NCBI RefSeq assembly: GCF_963675165.1
Contig: NC_087379.1
Location: 7,036,339-7,100,338 of the forward strand
Direction: 5' to 3'
DNA length: 64,000 nucleotides
Source: Halichondria panicea
Taxonomy: Eukaryota > Porifera > Demospongiae > Suberitida > Halichondriidae
Numbering within the stretch: the stretch's first letter is position 1; every line of letters begins with the position of its first letter. This document shows, piece after piece, positions 56,001 to 64,000 of this stretch. Under the pieces are notes generated by a model. The model was not told where the DNA came from. It ran no database searches and saw only the letters and a program-made list of their open reading frames with translations. Position numbers and translations under genes: made by a program.

Positions 56001-59000
56001 GCCAGCTCTGGTGGCAGTAGCTACCTGCTATGATAATGATGACTAAGCTATTCTACTATAGCATGTAGAAAGACACAAGAAAAGGTAATAGTGATAGAAT
56101 CTAAGCACACAATCTAGACTAGTAGATCATCTAGCTAAGCTTAAGGTATAGCTAGCTATAGTGCTTGCAAACTTCCAGTTCCAAGTCCATGTCCAGCTTG
56201 CTGCAGGCAAAGTTTTACTACAGTTCATTTAGTCTAGAGAGTAGATTACCACAAATGTGTGAGTAGTTGAACTTAAATGTAAATATCTTTTGATTGGAGC
56301 ATTTCTAAGAAATGGTGTTGATACCTGTGTGTAGATGAATGACTGAACTATAACATATCCAAAAATGTTCCATAGAAACATAAGATGGTGGGTTTGTGAT
56401 GATTAACATAAGATGGTGGGTTTGTGATGATTAATAGAACAACAGCAAATTGTTATAGTGGGTAATCGGTTAGAGTAATAAAACACTAACTTTAAACAGC
56501 TAAGGTCTTAGACTTTTATCACGCAATAGTTTAATGGTTTAGGTATCCTGACCATCCCTTTATGGGTCTTACATATGCTCACAGTGTCTATAATTCATGA
56601 TTTACCGGTTTTTAGGTACACTTTTGGTTAGAGTAATATCTTCTGAAAATTTTATAGCTTAGCTTTAAAAGTTCTCTGGTAAGTTTACAAATAAATGGGC
56701 TACATTTTGATACCAAGAACATCCTCTATGCTTATTCCATTGTTGAGATATCACTGAAAAACTACATATTCTACTATTTTCTACTGTTTTGATGACATCA
56801 CAAGTGCTAACCACAAATTGATGACACTTAAATTAACCACGTAAGTGGGCGTACAATAACTGTACGCCCACTTTTAATTACGTTTGTGGTAGACCTCTGC
56901 GTGGGCAGTCCAACATCTCTAGCTCAGTATGCCCACGCTCATTTTCACCCTTCTACCACCCTTCTACCCTCACGTGACTTCCCGATACAGGCTCTCCTTT
57001 TTCCTAACTTTACGTCTATTTCTTTCTTTATTCCTCCAATTAATACCGTATTTTATCTCATTGAATGAATAATACAGTATTTTATCTTATTGAACGATTG
57101 TGATAAAGAACAGAAAAAGGAGAGCCTGTGTAGAGGCTACTCTCCTACATCTATGACCAGACTCAAGCTTTTAGGTTGAGGCGGGTATTCGAGACTACTG
57201 CATGTTGGTGCAACTTACAGAGCTCTTGTGAAACTACTCCTAAGAAGGAAATATGACATTTCTAGTAAAGTGTTTCAAACATTGCCAAGAGAATGGTAAA
57301 CTTACATAGTACATGTGTAGCGTAACATAATCTGTTTTGTGGTGGATCCATGCTTGTGAGTAGAATTTGAATGCTCCTAATTTATACTAGGGATGCATTT
57401 GTGAGTCAGAAGTATGTGATCCTCTATCTGCCTACATTGTACGAGAGCTTAGCTTACAAGCCCCCTCATAACAATGACCTCAAGGACTGATAATGCATTT
57501 ATCATACACATGAGTTGTGTCACATGACTATGTGCTACTGTTTCAATGTTACAGTGTTGTACAGTGCGTGAGGTGTATGCCAAGTTCACCTCCATGCCAT
57601 TGTCACTGAGGTGACGAGTACTGTCTCAATACTAGCCCTTTAAAATGTACACATTTACAATCTGGCCACTTTAATTACAAGTGGTTGTTAACGTGAGCTA
57701 GTTTTGTAGTAGCTAATAGCAGATTTACTTCTGTTGGAGAGTCACATTTCATTTCTACCATTTGCTCACTGTACATGCAGGCGTATAAGTCGGTTGTCAT
57801 TTGAATATTCCTTCTCTTAATTAGAGTGTGTGAGGAGGAGGTCAAGGCGAGGATGGGATTGGTGGAGTGTGTCAACCACAACCTAGTGGAGCCCTACCAT
57901 CATCTACGAGAAACACGGTGACTATGTACTCTGAACCTTCATACCTTGGTTACTACACAGCTAACAAGTGTTTAAATCTAGTGCCTGGATAGTCTGTATC
58001 AGCAGTTGTATTATATAAAGTGAAACCTCCGAAAATGTGTGCAGCATTTATTTGTGACGTTTGTTCTCTGTATTGAGTCTGAGGTGGTCCTTTACAGTGG
58101 TACCTAGGAAAGTGATCTTGTAGACTGAAGCAATGTCCTTTGTAGCTACACAGAGAGATGTTTAATTGAGTGTCCTTTATTCAGAGGGTCCTTTATCAGA
58201 GGTTCCACTGGTATTCATATTGATGTTGGTACTGTGTTTCCTGTGTAGGTGAGTATGTTGCACAGATGAAGTTCACTCTGCTGCTAATGCCCAATGGACC
58301 ACAAAGGTGAACATCTGAAACTCTCCTGCCTGTACAATTCATGTTGTGTAGTGCAGGCTGTGTGTATGACAGCGTTCTGTAGTGCATGAGGTTTGAGGTG
58401 TACGTACGTATGACATCATTGCCATTGTTTGTCTGGTGTGTTCATGCACTGTATTGGTTTGATTGTGTGTACACTACAACATTCAGTGATTGTCATTCCC
58501 CACAGACTCACCAGTGGCTCCTTTGACCCTGCATGAGCTAGTGTCTTCACAGCTGAAACTGGAAGACCCTCGACTGAATGTGAGTACATACAAATTAGCT
58601 CTATTGATTAGGACAGTGTGTTATTTCATGGGAAATTCTCTAAACCTGTTCCAAGGTCTGTTTCAAAGCTTTTAGAAAATCATAAAAATTGGGAAATTAG
58701 ATCAATGATACTAGTTACGTCCATTGAAACCCTCCCTCCGTTTAATTGCTCCTTGGAGGGTGAGCCGGACCATGTTTGATGACTGGTTAGGCAGCCCCTC
58801 TAATTAATTAGAGGAATGCAACCCGCTAATTAAATAATAATCAGGCGTTTCTATTTCTCCCCTAATTAAGTACTTGGGGGTAAAGACATGGCCTAGCCAC
58901 CAGTCATAGCTTCAGCTCAGTCATGCCCTAACCACATGCAGAGAAGTTTACCCTAACCCTTAACAACAGATATAAAGAGCAAGCATTACTATACAGTATC

Positions 59001-59863
59001 CTATAACAATTAAATACAGGGAATTCAAGTCCCCAAACCATTGAGCTTTTAGAAAATCATTGACAACGATGCTTATTTATAGCAAGAGCACTTATCTACT
59101 CTTGGTCACGGCCATTAAACTGCAACCCCCCCCCCCCCCATCCGTTAATTAATGGTTCGGGGACTCTTTTAGCTGCCATGCAAAACTTGAATTCCCTGTA
59201 TTGAAAGTCTCTTTAAAAACTCATCAAAATTGGATAAGTTACTGCCATTGACAGTTGTTCAACCCTCCCTCTGTTTAATCAATGGTTTGGGACTCTTTTA
59301 GCTGCCATATAACTTGAATCCTTAGGTATTTAATTTTTAGTGTATAGAAAATAGCTAATGCTTGCTCTTCATATCTGTTGTTCCATATTCCGTTCCATTC
59401 CGCATTCCTCCTTTTACAACATGCCTTTCCACTTCCTCCTATTGTGTACTACCAGCCATATACAGTGTATTGTACATGTACTGAGTCTATTTGTTCACAT
59501 TACACGTACTTAGGTCTCCAGTGTGTGGGCGTATCATGCTCTAACCATTTCCTCTCTCCTGCAGGTAACGCTGGCTACAGTGTGCTGGTGAGCTGCAGTG
59601 AGAAGATAGTCCAGTCACTCTCTGAGGACCCGAAGGCCTTGGCCCTCCACCTCCTGTCAGCTGGGCTCATCACTGTGTCCATTCTTGAGAAAACCAACGA
59701 GTATGTGAATGAGACCAAGAGAGAGAAGGCCACCAGACTGTACACTGCCCTGCTGGGTGTGGTCAAACACCACCCCCACAAGTACCACGAGTTTGTCTCC
59801 ACTCTCAGACTCAACCCACTACACACTGACTTGGTCACACAATTAGATAGCAAGTACACGTAG
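35344..59863 (+). CDS. Gene B: ankyrin repeat - ZU5 - death domain - CARD-like protein
   Basis: Exons I read: 35344-35433, six ankyrin exons, 45930-46019, 46391-46457 (weak GC donor), 47085-47124, 47182-47240, 47302-47811 (ZU5), 47864-48021, 48094-48258, 48362-48577, 48994-49103, 49166-49368, 49402-49533, 50003-50317 (death domain) and 59565-59863 (CARD-like). All phases fit, giving 1015 residues. If the donor at 50318 is not used, the protein ends at TAG 50329-50331, right after the death domain, so two isoforms are possible. ZU5 and middle exons are almost identical to gene A. The intron before the CARD exon is 9.2 kb and full of nested transposons plus a PA2G4-like fragment. Probably a cytosolic adaptor or sensor; the function is inferred from domains only. 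Confidence 0.78.
37553..46019 (+). other. Ankyrin repeat exon block of gene B (six repeats plus cap)
   Basis: Six 99-bp exons at 37553-37651, 39208-39306, 40833-40931, 42491-42589, 43754-43852 and 45025-45123, then the 90-bp cap 45930-46019. All are phase 0, one ankyrin repeat each. They differ mainly just before and after the TPL and AA positions, while the second half ([16 protein letters not shown]) is nearly fixed. Repeats 4 and 5 lie in units of 1263 and 1271 bp with almost identical introns, the youngest duplication seen here. Confidence 0.93.
45124..45929. repeat. Intron of gene B with an inserted dispersed repeat
   Basis: Gene A has about 260 bp at this place. Gene B has an extra stretch of about 500 bp (about 45305-45815) that contains the inverted copy of the CTAATTAATTAG/GAGCCGGACCATG repeat of 34010-34160. 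No gene is seen in it. Confidence 0.55.
46994..47059. repeat. (CA)n microsatellite in gene B intron
   Basis: More than 30 CA units; the equivalent place in gene A (24433-24452) has about ten. It lies just before the acceptor of exon 47085-47124. Confidence 0.92.
47302..47811 (+). other. ZU5 domain exon of gene B
   Basis: Same domain as in gene A with very few changes: SIKVQ instead of SISVQ, and one extra codon (YQYQEVQEGG against YQYQVQEGG). The near-identity over the exon and its neighbours indicates recent duplication or gene conversion between A and B. Confidence 0.82.
50003..50331 (+). other. Death domain exon of gene B
   Basis: GLAERIDIEHPLLNNEIE at the start, then FDNVILYSQMLGLNRSQQAS, and ECLSLWQRSNPAAATYRTLL, KLLVRMKKHEIASDVFKHCL. 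This has the helical layout and Trp/ATYRxLL signature of a death-fold domain. The alternatives at its end are a stop (50329-50331) or donor A|GTAAAC at 50318, which joins the CARD exon in phase. Confidence 0.75.
50638..50718. repeat. Perfect 81-nt hairpin in gene B
   Basis: Arms of 40 nt around the single central base 50678: TTGGTAAAGATCGCCAATGC on the left and GCATTGGCGATCTTTACCAA on the right match exactly. Gene A (about 31610-31657) has only one arm, in a shorter form. Confidence 0.92.
50770..51165. repeat. Foldback element in gene B
   Basis: CCACTTGACCTTAGCTAATT on the left mirrors AATTAGCTAAGGTCAAGTG on the right. Arms of about 170 bp flank a short centre near 50965. Absent from gene A. 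Confidence 0.8.
53012..53183 (-). other. Possible coiled-coil exon in the foldback element
   Basis: After a plausible acceptor (TTCCTCACTGCAG) the minus strand reads VALYELQQQVKNLVELVQKL, then EFREVKTQLEESQVDVDGIC and DILKDITGVNT before TAA. It is a Leu/Val/Glu-rich coiled coil. The opposite arm carries a decayed version near 52679-52790. It may be the last exon of a transposon or captured host gene; not recognised. Confidence 0.4.
53366..53634. mobile_element. TTA-flanked Harbinger-like MITE
   Basis: GGCCACTCCAAGTGATACTC at the left, AGTGTCACTTGGAGTGGCC at the right. TTA on each side (53363-53365, 53635-53637). The other arm of the surrounding foldback shows the unoccupied site. The 3-bp TWA-type duplication is typical of PIF/Harbinger. 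Confidence 0.85.
54321..55640. other. Unassigned interior of the 6-kb insertion
   Basis: AT-rich sequence without long ORFs or recognised motifs. A short basic open stretch at about 54895-55050 (PRKPKLTEYAEEKKTEEYPS) resembles nothing I can name. Confidence 0.4.
55708..57139. mobile_element. TAGCCTC...GAGGCTA element, third copy, with extra insert
   Basis: Flanked by CTCTCCTAC (55699-55707, 57140-57148). Compared with 32112-32874 it carries an extra 0.67 kb (about 56217-56885) whose ends include ATTACCACAAATG and its near-complement CGTTTGTGGTAGA, perhaps another small transposon. Confidence 0.88.
57565..58579 (+). pseudogene. PA2G4: PA2G4 (EBP1)-like C-terminal fragment inside gene B
   Basis: Pieces at 57565-57610, 57825-57917, 58249-58306 and 58506-58579, the same four as in gene A and with the same phase break and frameshift. 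The second piece reads VKARMGLVECVNHNLVEPYH, slightly closer to animal PA2G4 than gene A. It lacks the 763-bp transposon of gene A. Because the lesions are shared, the fragment decayed before A and B separated. Confidence 0.75.
59565..59863 (+). other. CARD-like domain exon of gene B
   Basis: Encodes the same 99 residues as 34826-35124; I find only a silent change. Such strict identity, in contrast to the very different death domains of A and B, suggests recent copying or conversion of the 3' part. Confidence 0.72.
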
Positions 59864-60087
59864 TTTGTCTACACGTACGTACATATACATAATTTATGAT
59901 TATTACGATTGTGCGTACCATCATTCTTTTTGTACTTGAGATTGACCTTGAATTTATACATGTACTCACTTAATTGTTGCATGTTTGAGCTGAAGCTGTG
60001 AAAGTGTAATTATTATTGCATATTAATCAAACATGAATGTCAGTAAGGAGGGGTCCAAACAAAGGGGCGTGGCTACTATCCAAGAAA
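59864..60087 (+). promoter_or_regulatory. B-C intergenic region with conserved upstream box of gene C
   Basis: 224 bp, nearly identical to 35125-35343. Contains GTCAGTAAGGAGGGGTCC and GGGGCGTGGCTAC shortly before the ATG of C. Promoter role inferred. Confidence 0.45.
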
Positions 60088-63000
60088 ATGGACGTACACA
60101 ATGCTGCCAGTGTTGGTGATTTGAGTGCTTTAAAATATGCCATCAAGAGAGGAGAGGATGTCAACAGTGTGAAGGTAAGCTGGTTTGTGGGTATGTAGAG
60201 TTGAAGCTGTGAAAGTCTGTTTTTGCTACTGTCATGCTAATTAATAATAATATACGAATGTACGATATCCCTTGATTCCATGCTTTAGTCTTGTCCCCAA
60301 ATATTGTCTGTCTACCTCAAATGAGAGGTAAGGTCATCGGTCACCATACAGCTGTATTTCAGGCTACATAATTTATAGTAATGAGGGAGCAAACCACTTC
60401 AGAACCATACTGTGGTGATAGATAGTTGATGCATGTGCTCTGTCACCAGAATAACTGTAGACATGGAAAATTGAATTTGGTGCGACTATTATTTTTGGTC
60501 GTGTGTAGATTTTAATCTGCTGTCGCTCAACTACGAGCTAGCTTGCTGAAAGGTTAGAGTTAGTGTTATGTACTTTTGTGCGTGGATGGATGATGTCAGA
60601 TGCAACCACTCTTTATTATGCTAATCCCTTTCCTTTATGGTCTATCACACAGATGTGTTATCTTGTATGCTCTAACTCTTGTAGGATGGGCAGACTCCAC
60701 TCTGTTGGGCAGCCTATAAAGGGCACACTGACTGTGTTAAAAAACTGCTCTCCTCAGGAGCCGTGGTGGACCTGGCTGACAAGGTTAGTGTCTGATACTA
60801 AACTGATGTGTTTATATAGGCAGCATGTTTGTGACCATCACATCATTAAGAATTATTTACATGTACCGTACTCACCTGAAAATACACCCCCTTCGAATTT
60901 ACGCCCCCCTAGCCAGAGCAGGAAATGTATTGCAGAGGTATTTTCTACCTCAATAATACGCCCCCTAACCCCATCTAATTATGGCAGGTTCAATAATAGC
61001 TCCTGTTAGATCTAAACATAGTTTTATCAGAGGAGGTTGGCCACGTGTCATCATTTATGTGACGTCTCTGCTCACGTTACCATAGATACTGAACAACTAT
61101 AAAGAAAATTATGGCTACTCTTGTTTTGCTGAGCTTATAACACCTGACTAGCTGTGTATGTTGTCTGGTTGGACCAGGATTAGCTAGACTATAGGGTAGA
61201 GTGTAGTTCAGCGGTGCTGTATGCAGCTTGCACTGTACTGGCTGGCAAGAATCTAGTAAACACTGTATGCACTGATAACTCGTCAGAATGGAGGGGATCG
61301 CTGGGGATCGGGTTGGTTAATGAAAGCTCAAAGTAGCCAGAGTTGTGTAAATTTTGCCTTCAGTCTCCAATGACCGTGCAACACCAGCTAGAAGTTTACA
61401 TAGAAATCATTGTCAATAAGCTGTGCCCACTCAGCAAAAAGTGGTGCACGTGATCGTGTCCAACCTCCTCTGTAGTTTTATAGTAGCTGGACGAGCAAGA
61501 GTTAGCTAGCTACAGATCTACCGACAGTTAGTGTGGCCGAGAAGAGTCACCCACCTCCACCTACCACCACGATTAACCGCGTGCACTTAAAACTAATGTC
61601 AATCTGTGCAAGGTCAAAGGTAAACAAGTAATGTCTGCATTCTAACTAAGGCAACGTATTAATTACTTTAGTTGAAGTGACCATTGATGAGGTGGGTTGG
61701 TCCTACTATACTATCCTATAGTGATTCTAGACACTCTTCAAGAGTAGCTCTAGGACCAAATCCAACCTACCTGCACTGTGCATCGATGGCCATTTCAGCA
61801 AAATTAAATACGTTGCGTTATATAAGTAGTCGTTGACCTTGTGCAGACTGACCTGAACACTTGTTGGCGGTTCTTTGTTCCTTTACTTTATTTATGGTCT
61901 ATCACACGATGTGTTGTAACTGCATGCTCTCACTCTTGTAGAATGGGGACACTCCACTCTATTGGGCAGCCAGGAGAGGGAACACTGACTGTGTTATGGA
62001 GCTGCTCTCCTCAGGAGCCATGGTAGACCTGGCTAACAAAGTGAGTACCTGATACTAAACTGATGTGTCTATAGTACGGTGGTCCTGAGGTACACACATA
62101 GTAGGCTCGAGGTTACGGCAATTCTCTACGTCAATTCAACTGAGGTCAGCTCCATTGAACTGAGGCTATGGCAATTCACTAATTAATAAGAAGAGGTTTT
62201 CAATATTGCAAAATTAGAAATGAGTGTCCAATTATCTCCAAACAAGTTTGTGAAGAACTAAGGTGGTGGATTAGTGCTAACGGAATAGTTACCTATAGGC
62301 TAGCTAATGACTCTATATACCGTTGAGGTCTGTAGCCTCTGCTTTAGCCATGACACAGACAGACAGAGTATGATTTTCTATTTAAAACACACCTGATATA
62401 ATTATTTCTAGGGAGTTAAATTGACGTAGAGAATTGCCGTAGCCTCGAGCCTACTATGTGTGTACCTCAGGGCCACCGTACTATAGGCAGCATGTTCGTG
62501 ACCATGCATGTACATACAATTATGGACGTTGCCGGCATTTTGAATTAAAATTAACCTTATTATGTTTTGCCTATAAGATATACTTATCTTGCTTGTGTTT
62601 AAGTTGATAAACTGGGCTACATACATTTTCTTGCATGTTGTACTCTATTACCGATTAAAATCATAGACTATAATTATAGTGATACATTGTACAGTATATA
62701 CTAGCCTCGTTCTCAGGCCGAGGTGTCTCTAAAATAACGCTAGATCGCCATGCAACTAGGCCTAGGGAAGATTGCATATGGGCGTGGTTTCAATTTGTTC
62801 AGATCCAACAAATTTTGATGATTTTTCCGTAAAAGCTGCCGTAATCACAAAAATAGCTCCATGTTACAAAGCTAACCTAGCTAACTAGCTAGCTATAGGT
62901 ATTAGATCTAGGTGGTAGCTATCAAGTTGTGTCAAACAAGAGGCCCCCCTCAATGAGCGTCAGGTCCAAGCTGTCAACTCCAGTGTGAAGGAAGGGACAT

Positions 63001-64000
63001 TTTGTGTGGTTCCCTACTGTGCTACCAGTTGCTGCAGACAATGAACTTGGAAGCCATTAGCTCGATCTATCTGGACATATAGCATAGGTGTATTTTGTGT
63101 TGCTAGGGTTATAAACTAGTTATGACACGTTCACTCGGGATGCATGGTGTATATTGCACTCAGCCCTCAGGCCAATATCATATTCTTTGTCATTTCTCTA
63201 GCTGTATTTTCATTATGGACATAATTTTACAATATACCAGATACAATCTATCCCAGGCCTAGTTGGTGACCTAGCATTATTTTAGAGACAACTCTGCCTG
63301 GGAACGAGGCTAAGTATATACATGCAGTTGTAGATGTACTGTACAATGTATTATGAACTTACGTGTGCTGACAATTATATTTCCTTGTGGATTGTATAGT
63401 GCTTTAAACTGACGTACTAGCCGGTTTATTTACATGTACTGTACTAGCTGGCTTAATATGTATGACTGTTGTGCTTGTGTTCTCACTCTAGGATGTGGTT
63501 GGAAATGTAGAGCAGTGAATGTCTGTATTGTTCAATGTACATTCATATTGTGTTGTCACTGTCTCTACTCTTGCAGTATGGGAACACTCCACTCATGAAG
63601 GCAGCCAGTGAAGGTCACACTGACTGTATTAGGGAGCTGCTCTCCTCAGGAGCCGTGGTGGACCTGGCTGACAAGGTGAGTATCTGATACTAAACTGATG
63701 TGTCTATATAGACAGCATGTTCGTGACCATCACATCATTAGGAATTATTTACATGTACCGTACTCACCCGAAAATATACACCCCCTTTGAATTTACGCCC
63801 CCCACTAGCCAGAGCAGGAAATGTATTGCAGAGGTATTTTCTATCTCAATAATACGCCCCCTAACCCCATCTAATTATGGCAGGTTCAATAATAGCTCCT
63901 GTTAGATCTAAACATAGTTTTATCAGAGGAGGTTGGCCACGTGTCATCATTTATGTGACGTCTCTGCTCACGTTACCATAGATACTGAACAACTATAAAG
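60088..64000 (+). CDS. Gene C: ankyrin repeat gene of the same family (5' part only)
   Basis: The start exon 60088-60174 ([20 protein letters not shown]) is 29 codons, one shorter than in A and B. Ankyrin exons are 60685-60783, 61942-62040 and 63577-63675, all 99 bp and phase 0. The last one is identical in its variable residues to repeat 2 of gene B ([17 protein letters not shown]). The window ends in the following intron, so ZU5 and death-fold exons are not seen. The first exon pair is separated by only 510 bp, against 1.5-2.1 kb in A and B, because intron 1 of C lacks the transposons found there. Confidence 0.85.
61028..61472. mobile_element. CAGAGGAGG-ended element, 445 bp, 9-bp target duplication (gene C)
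   Basis: Left CAGAGGAGGTTGGCCACGTG, right CGTGTCCAACCTCCTCTG, flanked by TAGTTTTAT (61019-61027, 61473-61481). The left part of a further copy with the same left flank begins near 63925 and runs out of the window, as expected of a duplicated unit. Confidence 0.85.

Larger units (their letters stand above)
51169..57198. mobile_element. Outer 6-kb composite insertion in gene B
   Basis: The left end GTCTCGAATACCCGCCTCAA is mirrored by TTGAGGCGGGTATTCGAGAC at the right end. The mirror continues through TAGATGTAGGAGAGAGGGATTGG on the left and its complement at 55640-55707 plus 57140-57160, interrupted by the element at 55708-57139. Gene A lacks the whole block. The unique interior (54312-55640, 1.3 kb) has no recognisable transposase. 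Confidence 0.7.

Noticed and set aside
20186-62626. Recurrent minus-strand ORF of about 75 codons starting [12 protein letters not shown] (20186, 21799, 36368, 38033, 39674, 41368, 62408)
   Set aside because: It lies across intron sequence and a MITE end that are themselves duplicated in every ankyrin unit; similarity follows from the copied DNA, and there is no domain or codon pattern of a gene.

Overview
The window is nuclear DNA of an animal with compact genes. Short introns, GT-AG splice sites (a few GC-AG), animal protein families and many small inverted-repeat transposons all point that way. I infer a demosponge (Porifera), from the AT-rich introns, the gene content and the expanded ankyrin/ZU5/death-fold genes; the species is not proven by the sequence.

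Left part (1-17.9 kb), tightly packed conserved genes: LRRC34-like (-), mitoribosomal mS38/AURKAIP1 (+), tRNA-Arg(UCU) (-), eIF5A (+), PRXL2B-like (-), LZIC (+), MYBBP1A (-), an SLC25A33/36-type mitochondrial carrier (-) and a PXYLP1-like histidine phosphatase (+). Three pairs are head-to-head with only about 110-275 bp between start codons. PRXL2B carries an in-frame TGA exactly where the family has the first Cys of its CxxC motif, and its 3' UTR holds a SECIS-like fold, so it is probably a selenoprotein. Almost all of these genes have human relatives on 1p36, 3q or 17p13, which suggests very old linkage.

Right part (18.1-64 kb), a tandem array of at least three paralogous genes (A 18.2-35.1 kb, B 35.3-59.9 kb, C from 60.1 kb, cut by the window end). 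They encode ankyrin repeats, a ZU5 domain, a beta-rich and helical middle, a death-fold domain and, after a long intron, a CARD-like domain. Using the splice sites I read, the exon lengths of A and of B each add up to an open frame ending at the CARD exon (about 1069 and 1015 residues). Each ankyrin repeat is one 99-bp exon in a repeated exon-intron unit of about 1.3-1.6 kb. Intron transposons, with the same target-site duplication, were copied along with the exons. The intron before the CARD exon holds a broken C-terminal fragment of a PA2G4/EBP1-like gene and remnants of a second death domain.

The array is full of non-autonomous DNA transposons: TAGCCTC-ended and CAGAGGAGG-ended elements with 9-bp target duplications (Mutator-like by that criterion), TA-flanked mariner-like MITEs, a TTA-flanked Harbinger-like MITE, CAGGG-ended hAT-like elements and large foldbacks. 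Because the genes are near-identical copies, several insertions can be compared with an empty site in a paralog. Gene B contains a four-level nest of insertions at 51-57 kb.
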